The notes under the pieces are model-generated. The model did no database searches and was not told the origin of the DNA. It was given only the letters and a program-made list of their open reading frames with translations. 46,986 bases of DNA from contig JACPCS010000138.1 of the NCBI GenBank assembly GCA_016184455.1, positions 1 through 46,986 of the forward strand, written 5' to 3'. Made by a program: the position numbers and the translations under genes. Source of the stretch: Acidobacteriota bacterium (GTDB taxonomy: Bacteria > Acidobacteriota > Vicinamibacteria > Vicinamibacterales > UBA2999). Positions 1-7,306 of this stretch are shown in pieces (within the stretch, counting starts at the first letter, position 1; every line of letters begins with the position of its first letter).

Positions 1-647
1 ACCTTGACGATCTCGTCGCGGTCCCACAGCACCTTGAGGCCGAACTCGAGCTTGTCCTGCATCTTGTTGAGCACGTCGGCGAACGCCTCGTACGCCGACC
101 GCAGCAGCTCGACGATGTCCTCGCGCGTCTTGAAGATCGTGCCGAAGGACATCGGGATCACCGTGTGATCGCGCATGACCGTCTCGTTCACGCGCTCGTG
201 CGCCAGCACGTTCTCGCGGGTGGAGTCGAGCGGCACGATCGGCACGTCCGACACCACGGCGGCCATGTCCTTGTAGTTCACCGCGTAGACCTCGGGCCAT
301 TGATCGTCCATGCCGATGGCGCCGAACTTGAGCGGGCCGCTCGCGCGGATGACGCAGTAGACGTAGCGGCCCCGGCCGGCGGTGCGGTCCACGCCCGCGA
401 GGCTCGGCTTCGGCGCGCGCTCGACGACCCGCTCGACGCGCGTCTCGGTGCCGCGCACCTCGGTCTCGCGGGTGACGCGGGTGACCGCGTCCGCGTCACC
501 GTCGCGCGGCGTCGCCGGCCCGTCCATGCGGCCGCGCGTCATGCTGCGCGGCATCGCCTGCCCCGGCGGTGCGGCCTTGTCAGCCCGTCGTCCGCGCACC
601 ACACGCGCCGCCTGCCGGCTCGACTGACTCTTCATCGTCTTGGCCAT
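1..647 (-). CDS. Gas vesicle protein GvpL/GvpF family (3' end beyond window)
   Basis: The frame starts at ATG 647 and is still open after 215 codons at the window edge, so the C-terminus is missing. GvpF/GvpL proteins are accessory factors for gas vesicle assembly. The family core begins near residue 95 with YVYCVI and continues through a VYAV-YKDMAAVVSDVP stretch (about 120-136), ENVLAHERVNETVM (about 145-158) and VIPMSFGTIFKT (about 163-174), the typical N-terminal alpha/beta fold of this family. Residues 1-94 are an unusual Arg-rich, low-complexity extension. The gene lies 26 nt after the response regulator and is the fifth gene of the minus-strand gas vesicle operon. I cannot separate GvpF from GvpL with the C-terminus missing. 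Confidence 0.85.
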   Translation of the reverse strand, partial: MAKTMKSQSSRQAARVVRGRRADKAAPPGQAMPRSMTRGRMDGPATPRDGDADAVTRVTRETEVRGTETRVERVVERAPKPSLAGVDRTAGRGRYVYCVIRASGPLKFGAIGMDDQWPEVYAVNYKDMAAVVSDVPIVPLDSTRENVLAHERVNETVMRDHTVIPMSFGTIFKTREDIVELLRSAYEAFADVLNKMQDKLEFGLKVLWDRDEIVK

Positions 648-673
648 ATGGTGTCCCTAGGTCAGCGCACGAC

Positions 674-1090
674 TCACAACGAGCTCTGCGTCTTGAGCTT
701 CGGGTTCTGAGTCTGCTCGAGCATCCGCCGCACCTCGACCACCAAATCGTCCGGCAGACACGGCTTGGTGACGAACGAGTCACATCCGGCCCGCTTCGCG
801 CCTTCGGAGGCGCCGGCCAGCGCGTGGCCGGTCAGCGCCACGACCGGGACGTGCCGCGTGCGATCGTCCGCCTTGAGCTGGCGCGTCGCTTCCCACCCGT
901 CCATCCCGGGCAGCGACAGGTCCATCAGGATCAAATCGGGGTGCAGCGCGAACGCCTGCTCGAGCGCCTCGTTGCCGTTGCGCGCCTCGGCGACCCGGAA
1001 GCCGCAGAAGCGGAGGTACTCGGCGTACATCTCCCGCGCGTCTTCGTAGTCGTCCACGACGAGAATCAGCGGTCCCTGTTCGGCACTCAT
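674..1090 (-). CDS. Single-domain response regulator (receiver only)
   Basis: This 138-residue protein is a CheY-like receiver with no output domain. It shows the acidic pair D13/D14, phospho-acceptor D57 (in LILMDLSLPG), conserved T87 (VVALTGHA) and K109 (VTKP). Its ATG overlaps the kinase stop as ATGA (1087-1090), so the two are probably translationally coupled and the upstream kinase is the obvious phosphodonor. With no DNA-binding domain it probably acts by protein interaction or as a phosphorelay intermediate. The last dozen residues are hydrophilic (QNPKLKTQSSL), lie beyond the fold and may derive from simple-sequence DNA. It sits between gvpA and gvpL/F, which points to control of gas vesicle formation or of a behaviour linked to it (inference). 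Confidence 0.9.
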   Translation of the reverse strand: MSAEQGPLILVVDDYEDAREMYAEYLRFCGFRVAEARNGNEALEQAFALHPDLILMDLSLPGMDGWEATRQLKADDRTRHVPVVALTGHALAGASEGAKRAGCDSFVTKPCLPDDLVVEVRRMLEQTQNPKLKTQSSL

Positions 1091-3249
1091 TGCGGCGCTT
1101 CCACGGGAATGGTCAGCGTGAAGGTCGACCCGTGTCCGAGGCTGCTGCGCAGCGCAATGCGGCCGCCCAGCGCCGCCGCGAGGCGGCGGCTGATCGCCAG
1201 CCCCAGGCCCGTTCCGCCGTACTGCCGGGAGGGCGAGTCGTCCACCTGACGGAAGTCTTCGAAAATGCGCTCGTGATGCTCCGGGGCGATGCCGATGCCG
1301 GTGTCGGTGACGGAAATCGAGACCACGCCGGTGCCCGAATCATACTGCACCGCGATCTCGATGCCGCCCTGGTGCGTGAACTTCAGCGCGTTGCTGAGGA
1401 GATTGAGCACGATCTGCTTGACCTTCTGGCGGTCGTTGCGCAGCGGCGGCGCCTCGGGGGCCAGCTTCGGCGTGACCGCCAGCTTCGACCGCGCGACCAC
1501 CGGCTCGAGCTCCGCCATCACCTCGGGCACGATCTCGTTGACGTTGAACTCGCTCAACTGGATCGGCATCTTGCCCGCCTCGATGCGGGTGATGTCGAGG
1601 ATCTCGTTGATGATCGTCAGCAGGTGCCGCCCGTTCGAATCGATCCGCTGCAGCTGCCGCCGCACCGGCGGGGAGAGCTCGCCGGCGACACCCTGCAGCA
1701 GCATGTGCGTGTAGCCGAGGATCGCGTTCAGCGGCGTCCGGAACTCGTGCGACATGTTGGCGAGGAACTGCGACTTCAGGCGTGATGCCTGCTCCAGCTC
1801 GATCGCCTGGCGGCGCAGCAGCTCGTTCTGCGTGGCGAGCTCCGCCGTGGCCGCCTGCACGCGCGCCTGCAGCTCGTCGGAGGCGACCTTCAGCTGCTCG
1901 TAGAGGCTGACCCGCTCGAGCGCCTCGCGCCGATCGTGCAGGATGGTGACGACGGCGCCCAGCTCGCCGGTCTCGCTGACCACCTTGCCCGCGATCGCCT
2001 CGACCGGAATCGGCTCCGACGTCTGGGGATTGACGAGGCCGATGTCGCCGCGCCGCGTGGCGCCGGGGGCAGTGTCGCCGACCAGCAGGCCCGAGATGAA
2101 CGACGAGAAGTGCGCGTCGTTCGCCTGCACGTTCCTCTCGGCGCTCTCCGCCGGGTCGGACGGGACGGTGAAGAGCTCCTCGGCGGGGTTGTTCATCAGG
2201 ACCGTCTGACCAACGGAATCGGTCACGATGATCGGGTCGGCCACCGAGTCGATGATCAGGTTCAGGCGATCGCGCTCGGCCCGCGCCGCCGCCTCGAGGG
2301 CGCGCAGCTGCTGATAGTTCTCCTCGATCTGCTCGGTGGCGCGCCGCAGGTCGGTGATGTTGCGCAGCACGGACACGATGCCGGTGCCTTCGCGCGGGTC
2401 CTCGACCGTGGAGCTCAAGACCTCGAACAGCAGGTCGGAGCCCTCGCTCGGATCGACGAGCAGCAGCTCGCGCGCTTCCGACGGCCCTTCTACAGCGCTC
2501 CGCGACAGCGCGGCCGAGAAGAGCATGTTGTTCAATTCGACCGCGCGCCGGCGTCCCTCGCTTTCCTCCTCGCCGGCGGCGAACAGCTTTTCCGCGCGTG
2601 CGTTGGCGACGATCAGTCGCCCCTCCGTGTCGGTCAGGAGAATCGGGTCGGTGACCGCGTTGATGATCGTGAAGAGCAGCGACCGCTCGTGGCGGAGCTT
2701 CCGCAGCTCCTCGGCGAGGCTGCCGCGGCCGAGCAGCTGCTCCAGCTTGTGGCCGAGCACCGTCGCCAGCCAACTGAGGTGATCGAACGCCTCCACACCC
2801 GGGCGCAGCAGGAGCAACCCGAGCGCGGTGTCGTCGTCGCGACCGCGGAGCGGAATGGCCGCGAGCTGGCCCGCACCCATCGGAGTGACCGGCACCGGAC
2901 GTCCGCCGTTTCCGCCGGTGCGTCCCGGTCGCAGGAGCGTGGGACGCGAGGCGGACAGGGCGGCGGTCAGCGGGTCGTGCGCGTCCGACAGCGGCCATTC
3001 GAAGAGCGCCACGTCCTCGGCCGCCACGCCCCGCCCCGCCACGCCGATGAGGCGCCCCTCGTCGGCGACGACGCACATCGAGCGGCGCACGCCGGCATGG
3101 CGCGCGAGCCATTCCAGGCTCAGCTGGGCGCAGCGAGCGAGATCTTCGTGGTGGATGATGTAGGACTCGAGCAGCTCGAGGCGGGCCGCCTCGCTCGACG
3201 ATGGCACTTTCGTACGCGACAGACTTCGTGCGGGCTGCACCGTGGCCAT
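1087..3249 (-). CDS. Soluble GAF-PAS-PAS sensor histidine kinase
   Basis: This 720-residue kinase has no membrane segment, so it should sense a cytoplasmic signal. Order of domains: GAF-like region (about 30-175), first PAS (about 190-300, TDPILLTDTEGRLIVANARA), second PAS (about 325-440), coiled-coil linker (about 448-490), HisKA with phospho-acceptor H501 (NMSHEFRTPLNAILG), and HATPase_c. The ATPase domain has N box QIVLNLLSNALKFT, G1 TDTGIGI, F box FEDFRQ and G2 GGTGLGLAISRR. Ligands of the GAF and PAS domains cannot be read from sequence; I see no conserved heme- or flavin-binding signature I would trust. The gene starts 38 nt after gvpA and overlaps the response regulator by 4 nt, in the middle of the gas vesicle operon. 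Confidence 0.92.
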   Translation of the reverse strand: MATVQPARSLSRTKVPSSSEAARLELLESYIIHHEDLARCAQLSLEWLARHAGVRRSMCVVADEGRLIGVAGRGVAAEDVALFEWPLSDAHDPLTAALSASRPTLLRPGRTGGNGGRPVPVTPMGAGQLAAIPLRGRDDDTALGLLLLRPGVEAFDHLSWLATVLGHKLEQLLGRGSLAEELRKLRHERSLLFTIINAVTDPILLTDTEGRLIVANARAEKLFAAGEEESEGRRRAVELNNMLFSAALSRSAVEGPSEARELLLVDPSEGSDLLFEVLSSTVEDPREGTGIVSVLRNITDLRRATEQIEENYQQLRALEAAARAERDRLNLIIDSVADPIIVTDSVGQTVLMNNPAEELFTVPSDPAESAERNVQANDAHFSSFISGLLVGDTAPGATRRGDIGLVNPQTSEPIPVEAIAGKVVSETGELGAVVTILHDRREALERVSLYEQLKVASDELQARVQAATAELATQNELLRRQAIELEQASRLKSQFLANMSHEFRTPLNAILGYTHMLLQGVAGELSPPVRRQLQRIDSNGRHLLTIINEILDITRIEAGKMPIQLSEFNVNEIVPEVMAELEPVVARSKLAVTPKLAPEAPPLRNDRQKVKQIVLNLLSNALKFTHQGGIEIAVQYDSGTGVVSISVTDTGIGIAPEHHERIFEDFRQVDDSPSRQYGGTGLGLAISRRLAAALGGRIALRSSLGHGSTFTLTIPVEAPQ

Positions 3250-3287
3250 GACCTACTTGCCCATGATCGCGTACGGCTCGTGGTGCG

Positions 3288-3626
3288 CTACTGCCTCGTC
3301 CGCCGCCGCGGGACCGGCGCACGTGCCGCCGGCGCGGGCGTCATCCCCTCGATCTGCGCGCGCAGCGCGACGTTTTCGGCCGCCAGCTCGTCGTACGGCC
3401 GCGGAGCCTCGATCGCCGGGCGCGCCGCGGCCGTCGCGGCACCGACCGCCTCCGAGTACTTCAGGTATGTGTCGATCGACGCCACCACGACGCGCGCTTC
3501 GACGGTGATCAAATCGATGCCGACCAGGGACACGCGGACCCATGCGTCGATCACGATTCCCTTGTCGAGAACGCGGTCGAGAACGTCGATAAGACTGGTG
3601 CCGCCTGCTGCTCGTTCAACGGCCAT
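3288..3626 (-). CDS. gvpA: Gas vesicle structural protein GvpA, with C-terminal extension
   Basis: GvpA is the small hydrophobic protein that polymerises into the ribbed wall of gas vesicles. Residues about 11-62 match the family almost without a break: [20 protein letters not shown], then [19 protein letters not shown] and [10 protein letters not shown]. The core usually ends near residue 70. Here about 45 more residues follow, rich in Ala, Pro and Arg and ending in RRRTRQ. The start is ATG 3626, preceded by a clear AAGGAG Shine-Dalgarno 8 nt away. It lies 34 nt after gvpJ and 38 nt before the kinase. GvpA against another GvpA-family member is judged on the invariant [17 protein letters not shown] core. 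Confidence 0.9.
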   Translation of the reverse strand: MAVERAAGGTSLIDVLDRVLDKGIVIDAWVRVSLVGIDLITVEARVVVASIDTYLKYSEAVGAATAAARPAIEAPRPYDELAAENVALRAQIEGMTPAPAARAPVPRRRTRQ

Positions 3627-3660
3627 CGTGGATGCTCCTTGAAGACCGAATCATCAATAC

Positions 3661-3993
3661 CTACCGCCGACGTCGGCGCCCCGGCGTTCGGGTGAGCGCC
3701 GCCACCCGCTGCTCCAACGACTCCAGCTGCTGCCGGAGCTGGAGGTTCTCGCGCACGACCTCTTCACGACCGGGCGACAGATTGCGGTCGTACTTCCACC
3801 AGTCGAGGCCGATCTGCTCGGCCTTGTCGATCGAGCACACCATCAGGCGAATCCGGATCGTGAGCAGCTCGACTTCGGCGAGCGACACCTTGATATCGCC
3901 CGCCACGACGAGCCCCTTGTCGAGGACCCGGTCGAGCACGTCGACCAGCCCGGTACCTGCACGGCTCGGATTCCCGCTAAAGTCATGTGGCAT
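3661..3993 (-). CDS. gvpJ: Gas vesicle protein GvpJ (GvpA-like minor component)
   Basis: This 110-residue GvpA-family protein carries the GvpJ variant of the core: [20 protein letters not shown], then VSLAEVELLTIRIRLMVCSI and DKAEQIGLDWW, followed by a short coiled coil (about 80-101). The GDIKVSLA-VELLTI-IRL and GLDWW signatures separate it from GvpA. GvpJ proteins are minor components needed for assembly and are thought to shape the conical tips. It is the first gene of the minus-strand operon and diverges from the gene at 4173, leaving a 179-nt promoter region. Start ATG 3993 has only a weak upstream purine tract. The sequence cannot exclude the closely related GvpM/GvpS types. Confidence 0.85.
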   Translation of the reverse strand: MPHDFSGNPSRAGTGLVDVLDRVLDKGLVVAGDIKVSLAEVELLTIRIRLMVCSIDKAEQIGLDWWKYDRNLSPGREEVVRENLQLRQQLESLEQRVAALTRTPGRRRRR

Positions 3994-4080
3994 GCAGAGG
4001 TGTGCTCGCTGGCGGCACGGCCGCGTCAGGCGGCCCGTGAAGTCCGGCGTGCGACGCGAAACTCGCGCGAACCGCCTCGC

Positions 4081-4112
4081 AGTATAGATCGAAATTTTTT
4101 CATAGCTATCTC
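4081..4112 (-). promoter_or_regulatory. Candidate promoter of the gas vesicle operon
   Basis: The interval between gvpJ and the divergent gene contains the only A/T-rich patch nearby. Read on the minus strand, a run of six A and three T is followed by TATACT (4086-4081), a good -10 hexamer about 90 nt upstream of the gvpJ ATG. No convincing -35 hexamer sits 16-18 nt before it, so an activator may be needed. This is inference from composition only. Confidence 0.25.
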
Positions 4113-4172
4113 AGCTGTCGTCCTACGGCCGAGCTTTCTGCCGGAGGCCGGTGGCCGGTAGACTCCACACGG

Positions 4173-4565
4173 ATGCCCCAGGCGAACGTGTCGCCCCCCG
4201 TCAGGGCGTTCGTCGCGGCGCACGCGCGAACGCTCGACGAGCTGCAGCTGCTGATGGCGATCATCCAGTCGGCCGATCGATCGTGGGACGCGTCGGCGGC
4301 GGCCCGCGAAGTCGGCCTGGCCGAGGCGGACGCGCGCGCCGCGCTCGAGCACCTGGCCGCCTGCAACCTGCTCGATATCCGGATCGGCGAGAACCTCCGG
4401 TACCAGTTCCGCCCCGGAACCCCGCAGCTGCGCGAAGCCGCGCTCTCGGCGCTCGAGGCCTACCGCCAGCGGCCGCTCGACATCGCCCGGCTGGTGCAGC
4501 CCGAACACCGCAGCCTCCGCGACTTCGCCGATGCGTTCAGGATCCGCCATGATGACGACCGCTGA
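4173..4565 (+). CDS. Small helical, winged-helix-like protein of unknown function
   Basis: I do not recognise a named family for this 130-residue soluble protein. It is largely helical. Residues about 15-75 (TLDELQLLMAIIQS, then SAAAREVGLAEADARAALEHL and ACNLLDIR) read like a winged-helix domain: a helix, a helix-turn-helix pair and a short strand. The C-terminus is an amphipathic helix ending in charged residues. It overlaps the following membrane gene by 17 nt, so the two are likely co-translated. It could be a regulator or an adaptor for the two DUF5985 proteins behind it. Divergent transcription from the gas vesicle operon makes a regulatory role there possible but unproven. Confidence 0.7.
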   Translation: MPQANVSPPVRAFVAAHARTLDELQLLMAIIQSADRSWDASAAAREVGLAEADARAALEHLAACNLLDIRIGENLRYQFRPGTPQLREAALSALEAYRQRPLDIARLVQPEHRSLRDFADAFRIRHDDDR

Positions 4566-4818
4566 AGCCATCTACCTGCTCTGCGCGGCGACCAGCCTGG
4601 CCGCCGCCACGCTGCTGCTCCGCCACTACGGCGCGCGCCGCACCCCGCTGCTGCTCTGGAGCTGCATCGGCTTCCTCGGACTCGCGATCAACAACGTCCT
4701 CGTCTTCATCGATCTCGGCGTGCTCACCGGACGGGACCTGTCGCTGCCGCGCACCCTGGCCGGCGCGGCGGCGATGCTCGTGCTCGTCTACGGCTTGATC
4801 TGGGAGGCCGAGCGATGA
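4549..4818 (+). CDS. DUF5985-like small membrane protein (first of a pair)
   Basis: This 89-residue protein has three predicted membrane segments: about 5-22 (AIYLLCAATSLAAATLLL), 34-56 and 70-85. A basic turn (RHYGARRTP) after the first resembles the DUF5985 layout. I chose ATG 4549 because AGGA lies six bases upstream; ATG 4531 is an alternative. It overlaps the previous gene and shares an ATGA junction (4815-4818) with the next, so the three form a tight operon. Function is unknown. Assignment to DUF5985 is by general layout and the adjacent clearer member. Confidence 0.7.
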   Translation: MMTTAEAIYLLCAATSLAAATLLLRHYGARRTPLLLWSCIGFLGLAINNVLVFIDLGVLTGRDLSLPRTLAGAAAMLVLVYGLIWEAER

Positions 4819-5084
4819 GGCTCGATGCCGTCATCTTCCTGCAGGCGGTCAGCGCCACCGGCGCACTGGTCGCAGGCCTGTTCTTCTTCCGCTTCTGGCG
4901 CGACAGCGGCGATCGCCTGTTCGCGTTCTTTGGCGCCGCGTTCTGTCTGATGGCGCTGTCGTGGGCGCTGCTCGGGCTGATCAATCCGACCGACGAGACG
5001 CGCCCGTACATCTACGCGATTCGCCTCGTCGCCTTCCTGCTGATCATCGTCGGAATGCTCGACAAGAACAGAAGTCGGCAGTAG
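4815..5084 (+). CDS. DUF5985 family membrane protein (second of a pair)
   Basis: This 89-residue inner-membrane protein has segments at about 4-26, 36-54 and 62-80. It carries the features I associate with DUF5985: VAGLFFFRFWRDSGDRLFAF after the first segment and a C-terminal LVAFLLIIVGMLDKNR. It starts inside the stop of its partner (ATGA). Members of this family commonly occur in tandem pairs in acidobacteria and proteobacteria, but no activity is established. It lies 11 nt before yajQ on the same strand, and co-transcription with yajQ is plausible. Confidence 0.8.
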   Translation: MRLDAVIFLQAVSATGALVAGLFFFRFWRDSGDRLFAFFGAAFCLMALSWALLGLINPTDETRPYIYAIRLVAFLLIIVGMLDKNRSRQ

Positions 5085-5095
5085 GCTGTGCGCGC

Positions 5096-5599
5096 ATGGC
5101 CATCCAGCCGTCGTTCGACATCACGTCGACCGTGGATCTGCAGGAGGTCGATAACGCGCTCAATCAGGCGCGCAAGGAAGTGGCGCAGCGCTACGACTTC
5201 AAGGGATCGAAGGCGTCGATCGAGTTCGACCGCGCCAACTCGACGATCGTCCTCGTGGCCGACGACGAGCCGAAGCTCAACGCGCTGTGGGAGATCGTCG
5301 TCACGCGGCTGGTGCGCCGCAACGTGCCGACGAAGAACCTGACTCGCGGCGCCGTGCAGACCGCGGCCAACAGCACGGTCCGGCAGGAGGTGGCGCTGCA
5401 GCAGGGCATTCCGTCAGAGAAGGCGCGCGAGATCGTCAAATTCATCAAGGACGCCAAGCTCAAGAAAGTGCAGGCGGCCATCCAGGGCGACCAGCTGCGC
5501 ATCAGCTCGCCGTCGAGGGACGAGCTCCAGGACGTGATGCGGCTGCTGCGCGAACAGGACTTCGGGCTCGCGCTGCAGTTCGGCAACTATCGCGGGTGA
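5096..5599 (+). CDS. yajQ: YajQ family nucleotide-binding protein
   Basis: The 167-residue product matches YajQ along its full length: an N-terminal PSFDITSTVDLQEVDNALNQ, then RYDFKGSKASIEFD, and a C-terminal LREQDFGLALQFGNYR. The family has two RNP-like alpha/beta domains. Some members bind cyclic di-GMP and act as effectors with a transcription factor; others bind nucleotides or RNA with no defined role. ATG 5096 is the start, since the family begins with this short leader. The stop codon (5597-5599) directly abuts the stop of the convergent DUF4956 gene, so there is no room for a terminator between them. Confidence 0.95.
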   Translation: MAIQPSFDITSTVDLQEVDNALNQARKEVAQRYDFKGSKASIEFDRANSTIVLVADDEPKLNALWEIVVTRLVRRNVPTKNLTRGAVQTAANSTVRQEVALQQGIPSEKAREIVKFIKDAKLKKVQAAIQGDQLRISSPSRDELQDVMRLLREQDFGLALQFGNYRG

Positions 5600-6280
5600 T
5601 TATTTCCTCTTCTTTTCCTCCCACGTCACCTCGGTCTCGTTGCCGGGGTGCAGCTGCAGGATGGCCGTGGCGATGCGATCGGTGCGCGAGGCGAACGGCA
5701 GCTCGGCCTCGTAGGTGAGGTCCTTCGCTCCGGCGCTGCGGAGTTCGTACTGCACGTTCGCGCGGCGCAGGATCGCCTCGACGTCGGGACGCAGCGACAC
5801 CGGGTCGTGCCCGACGATCTTCAGGTCGAAGCGCTTCCGCTGCTCGGGCTCGAACGACTCCACGACCCACAGCACGGCGAGGATGAACGCGGTCGCGAAG
5901 AGCGCCAGGCCGTACAGCTCCACGCCGGACGCCAGCCCGACGCTCAGCGTGGCGAGCATCACGACGGCATCTTTCGGATCGTCGACCCGGGCGCGATAGC
6001 GAATCAGGCTCGCGACGCCGACAATCCCGAACGCGCGCGCCAGGTTGCTGCCGACGACGAGCATGACGACCGCCCCCACGATGGCGAGGACGATCTGCGT
6101 CTCGATGACCGACGCGGAGCGCGGCGGCGTGCTGCGGCGGCGCGGCCGGAACGCGAGGACCCCGCCGAGCGCGGCGGCAATGGGCAGCGCCAGCAGCGCC
6201 CGCGCCACCATCTGGGCGTGGGTCTCGATGAGGTCGGGAATGGCGGCCGAGATCTCCGGCGGCAGCTGCGGCATCGACAT
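5600..6280 (-). CDS. DUF4956 domain membrane protein
   Basis: This 226-residue protein has four predicted membrane segments (about 26-44, 60-82, 105-121 and 122-142) and a soluble C-terminal domain of about 80 residues. The signature NLARAFGIVGVASLIRYRAR, followed by DDPKDAVVMLATLSVGLASG, is characteristic of DUF4956, which is distantly related to MgtC/SapB membrane proteins. DUF4956 genes are often next to VTC-type polyphosphate polymerase or CotH-like kinase genes. Here the partner, 3 nt upstream, is a lipoprotein with kinase-like motifs, which fits that theme. The transported or sensed substrate is unknown. Confidence 0.85.
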   Translation of the reverse strand: MSMPQLPPEISAAIPDLIETHAQMVARALLALPIAAALGGVLAFRPRRRSTPPRSASVIETQIVLAIVGAVVMLVVGSNLARAFGIVGVASLIRYRARVDDPKDAVVMLATLSVGLASGVELYGLALFATAFILAVLWVVESFEPEQRKRFDLKIVGHDPVSLRPDVEAILRRANVQYELRSAGAKDLTYEAELPFASRTDRIATAILQLHPGNETEVTWEEKKRK

Positions 6281-6283
6281 TCG

Positions 6284-7243
6284 TCAGTCTTCTCGTTCGC
6301 GGCGGTCGACGCGCAGCGCGAGGCCGTCGCCAATCTTCTCTTTGACCCGGCGGATGGAGCGGTCGGCCTGGTGCGGCGCGTAGTTGCCCGCACGGAAGGC
6401 GTCCTGCCACTGCGCGTCGGTCAACCGTGCCATCTGGCGCGCCGCCCACAGCACGTCGGCGGGGCCGATCATGGCGAGCAGCTCGCCGTGCAGGCCGCCG
6501 TAGCCGAAGTCGATCCGGCCGTCCTCGATCGCCGTGATGAACGGCTCGCGCTCGAAGCCCTCGAGCCAGTTGCGGCGCGGAAACAGCTTGCCGGTCTCGC
6601 CGAACGTCGCCCCGAGATCGCGAACGACATACCACGTCGACGCGCCGTCCCACGGCTTGGTGAGTCGATAGATGCTGTTGTTCGAGTCCTTCAGATCCGT
6701 GCTGTTGAGCATCAGCAGGATGACCAGCAGCCCCTTCAGCTCCGGACTGCCGCTGAACGGATTGTCCGCCCAGCTCCAGATCTCATCGAGCCGCTCGAGC
6801 TGCGGCAGCTTCGGCCGGAAGCGCGCCTCACTCTCGAGCGCCGGCTCGCCCGTGCCCGCGCGCACGCGCCAGGAGGGCACGTAGTACACAGGGGGCTGAT
6901 GGTAGCCGAGTCCCCACAGGATGCGCGACACCACGACTTCGGTCTGCGCCTCGGGGCCGATCTTCGCGCTCCACTCGCGTCCGCTTGGATCGACAACGTC
7001 GAAGCCGATGCTGAAGCCCGCGTCGTCTTTGGCCTCGAGCGTGTACATCGCGCCGGCGGGCGGCGCGTACTGCTCGCCGCCCACGCCCCAGAACAGATCG
7101 CGCGGCGTCGCGCCCGGATCGATCCGCAGGCCGGCCATCACCGCCGGCGGAATCGGCGCGCGCGGCGTCACGACGACGGTTCGGCCGCCGCAGCCGGCCA
7201 TCACGCCCGCGACCAGAAGCGCCGCTGAGGTAGCTCGCCACAT
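6284..7243 (-). CDS. Lipoprotein with kinase-like (HipA/CotH/PI-kinase-fold) motifs
   Basis: From ATG 7243 the 319-residue product has a lipoprotein signal peptide (LLVAGVMAGC, Cys18). An upstream ATG at 7315 would bury that signal behind 24 residues. The body shows an ordered set of kinase-like motifs: K94 in WSAKIGPEAQTEV with E102 on the next helix; N180-S-T-D183-L-K-D-S-N188-N189, resembling a catalytic loop with catalytic Asp and metal Asn; and D209-L-G in WYVVRDLGATFG, resembling the metal-binding DFG. Order and spacing fit an atypical kinase fold, but this is my inference from motifs. It would act outside the cytoplasm, anchored in a membrane. It is co-transcribed with the DUF4956 gene 3 nt downstream. 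Confidence 0.7.
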   Translation of the reverse strand: MWRATSAALLVAGVMAGCGGRTVVVTPRAPIPPAVMAGLRIDPGATPRDLFWGVGGEQYAPPAGAMYTLEAKDDAGFSIGFDVVDPSGREWSAKIGPEAQTEVVVSRILWGLGYHQPPVYYVPSWRVRAGTGEPALESEARFRPKLPQLERLDEIWSWADNPFSGSPELKGLLVILLMLNSTDLKDSNNSIYRLTKPWDGASTWYVVRDLGATFGETGKLFPRRNWLEGFEREPFITAIEDGRIDFGYGGLHGELLAMIGPADVLWAARQMARLTDAQWQDAFRAGNYAPHQADRSIRRVKEKIGDGLALRVDRRERED

Positions 7244-7306
7244 CGCGCCCACTGGCAGAGCAAGCGACGTGCCCGGAGGGGCGGTCCGGCATCGTGCTTG
7301 CGTCGG

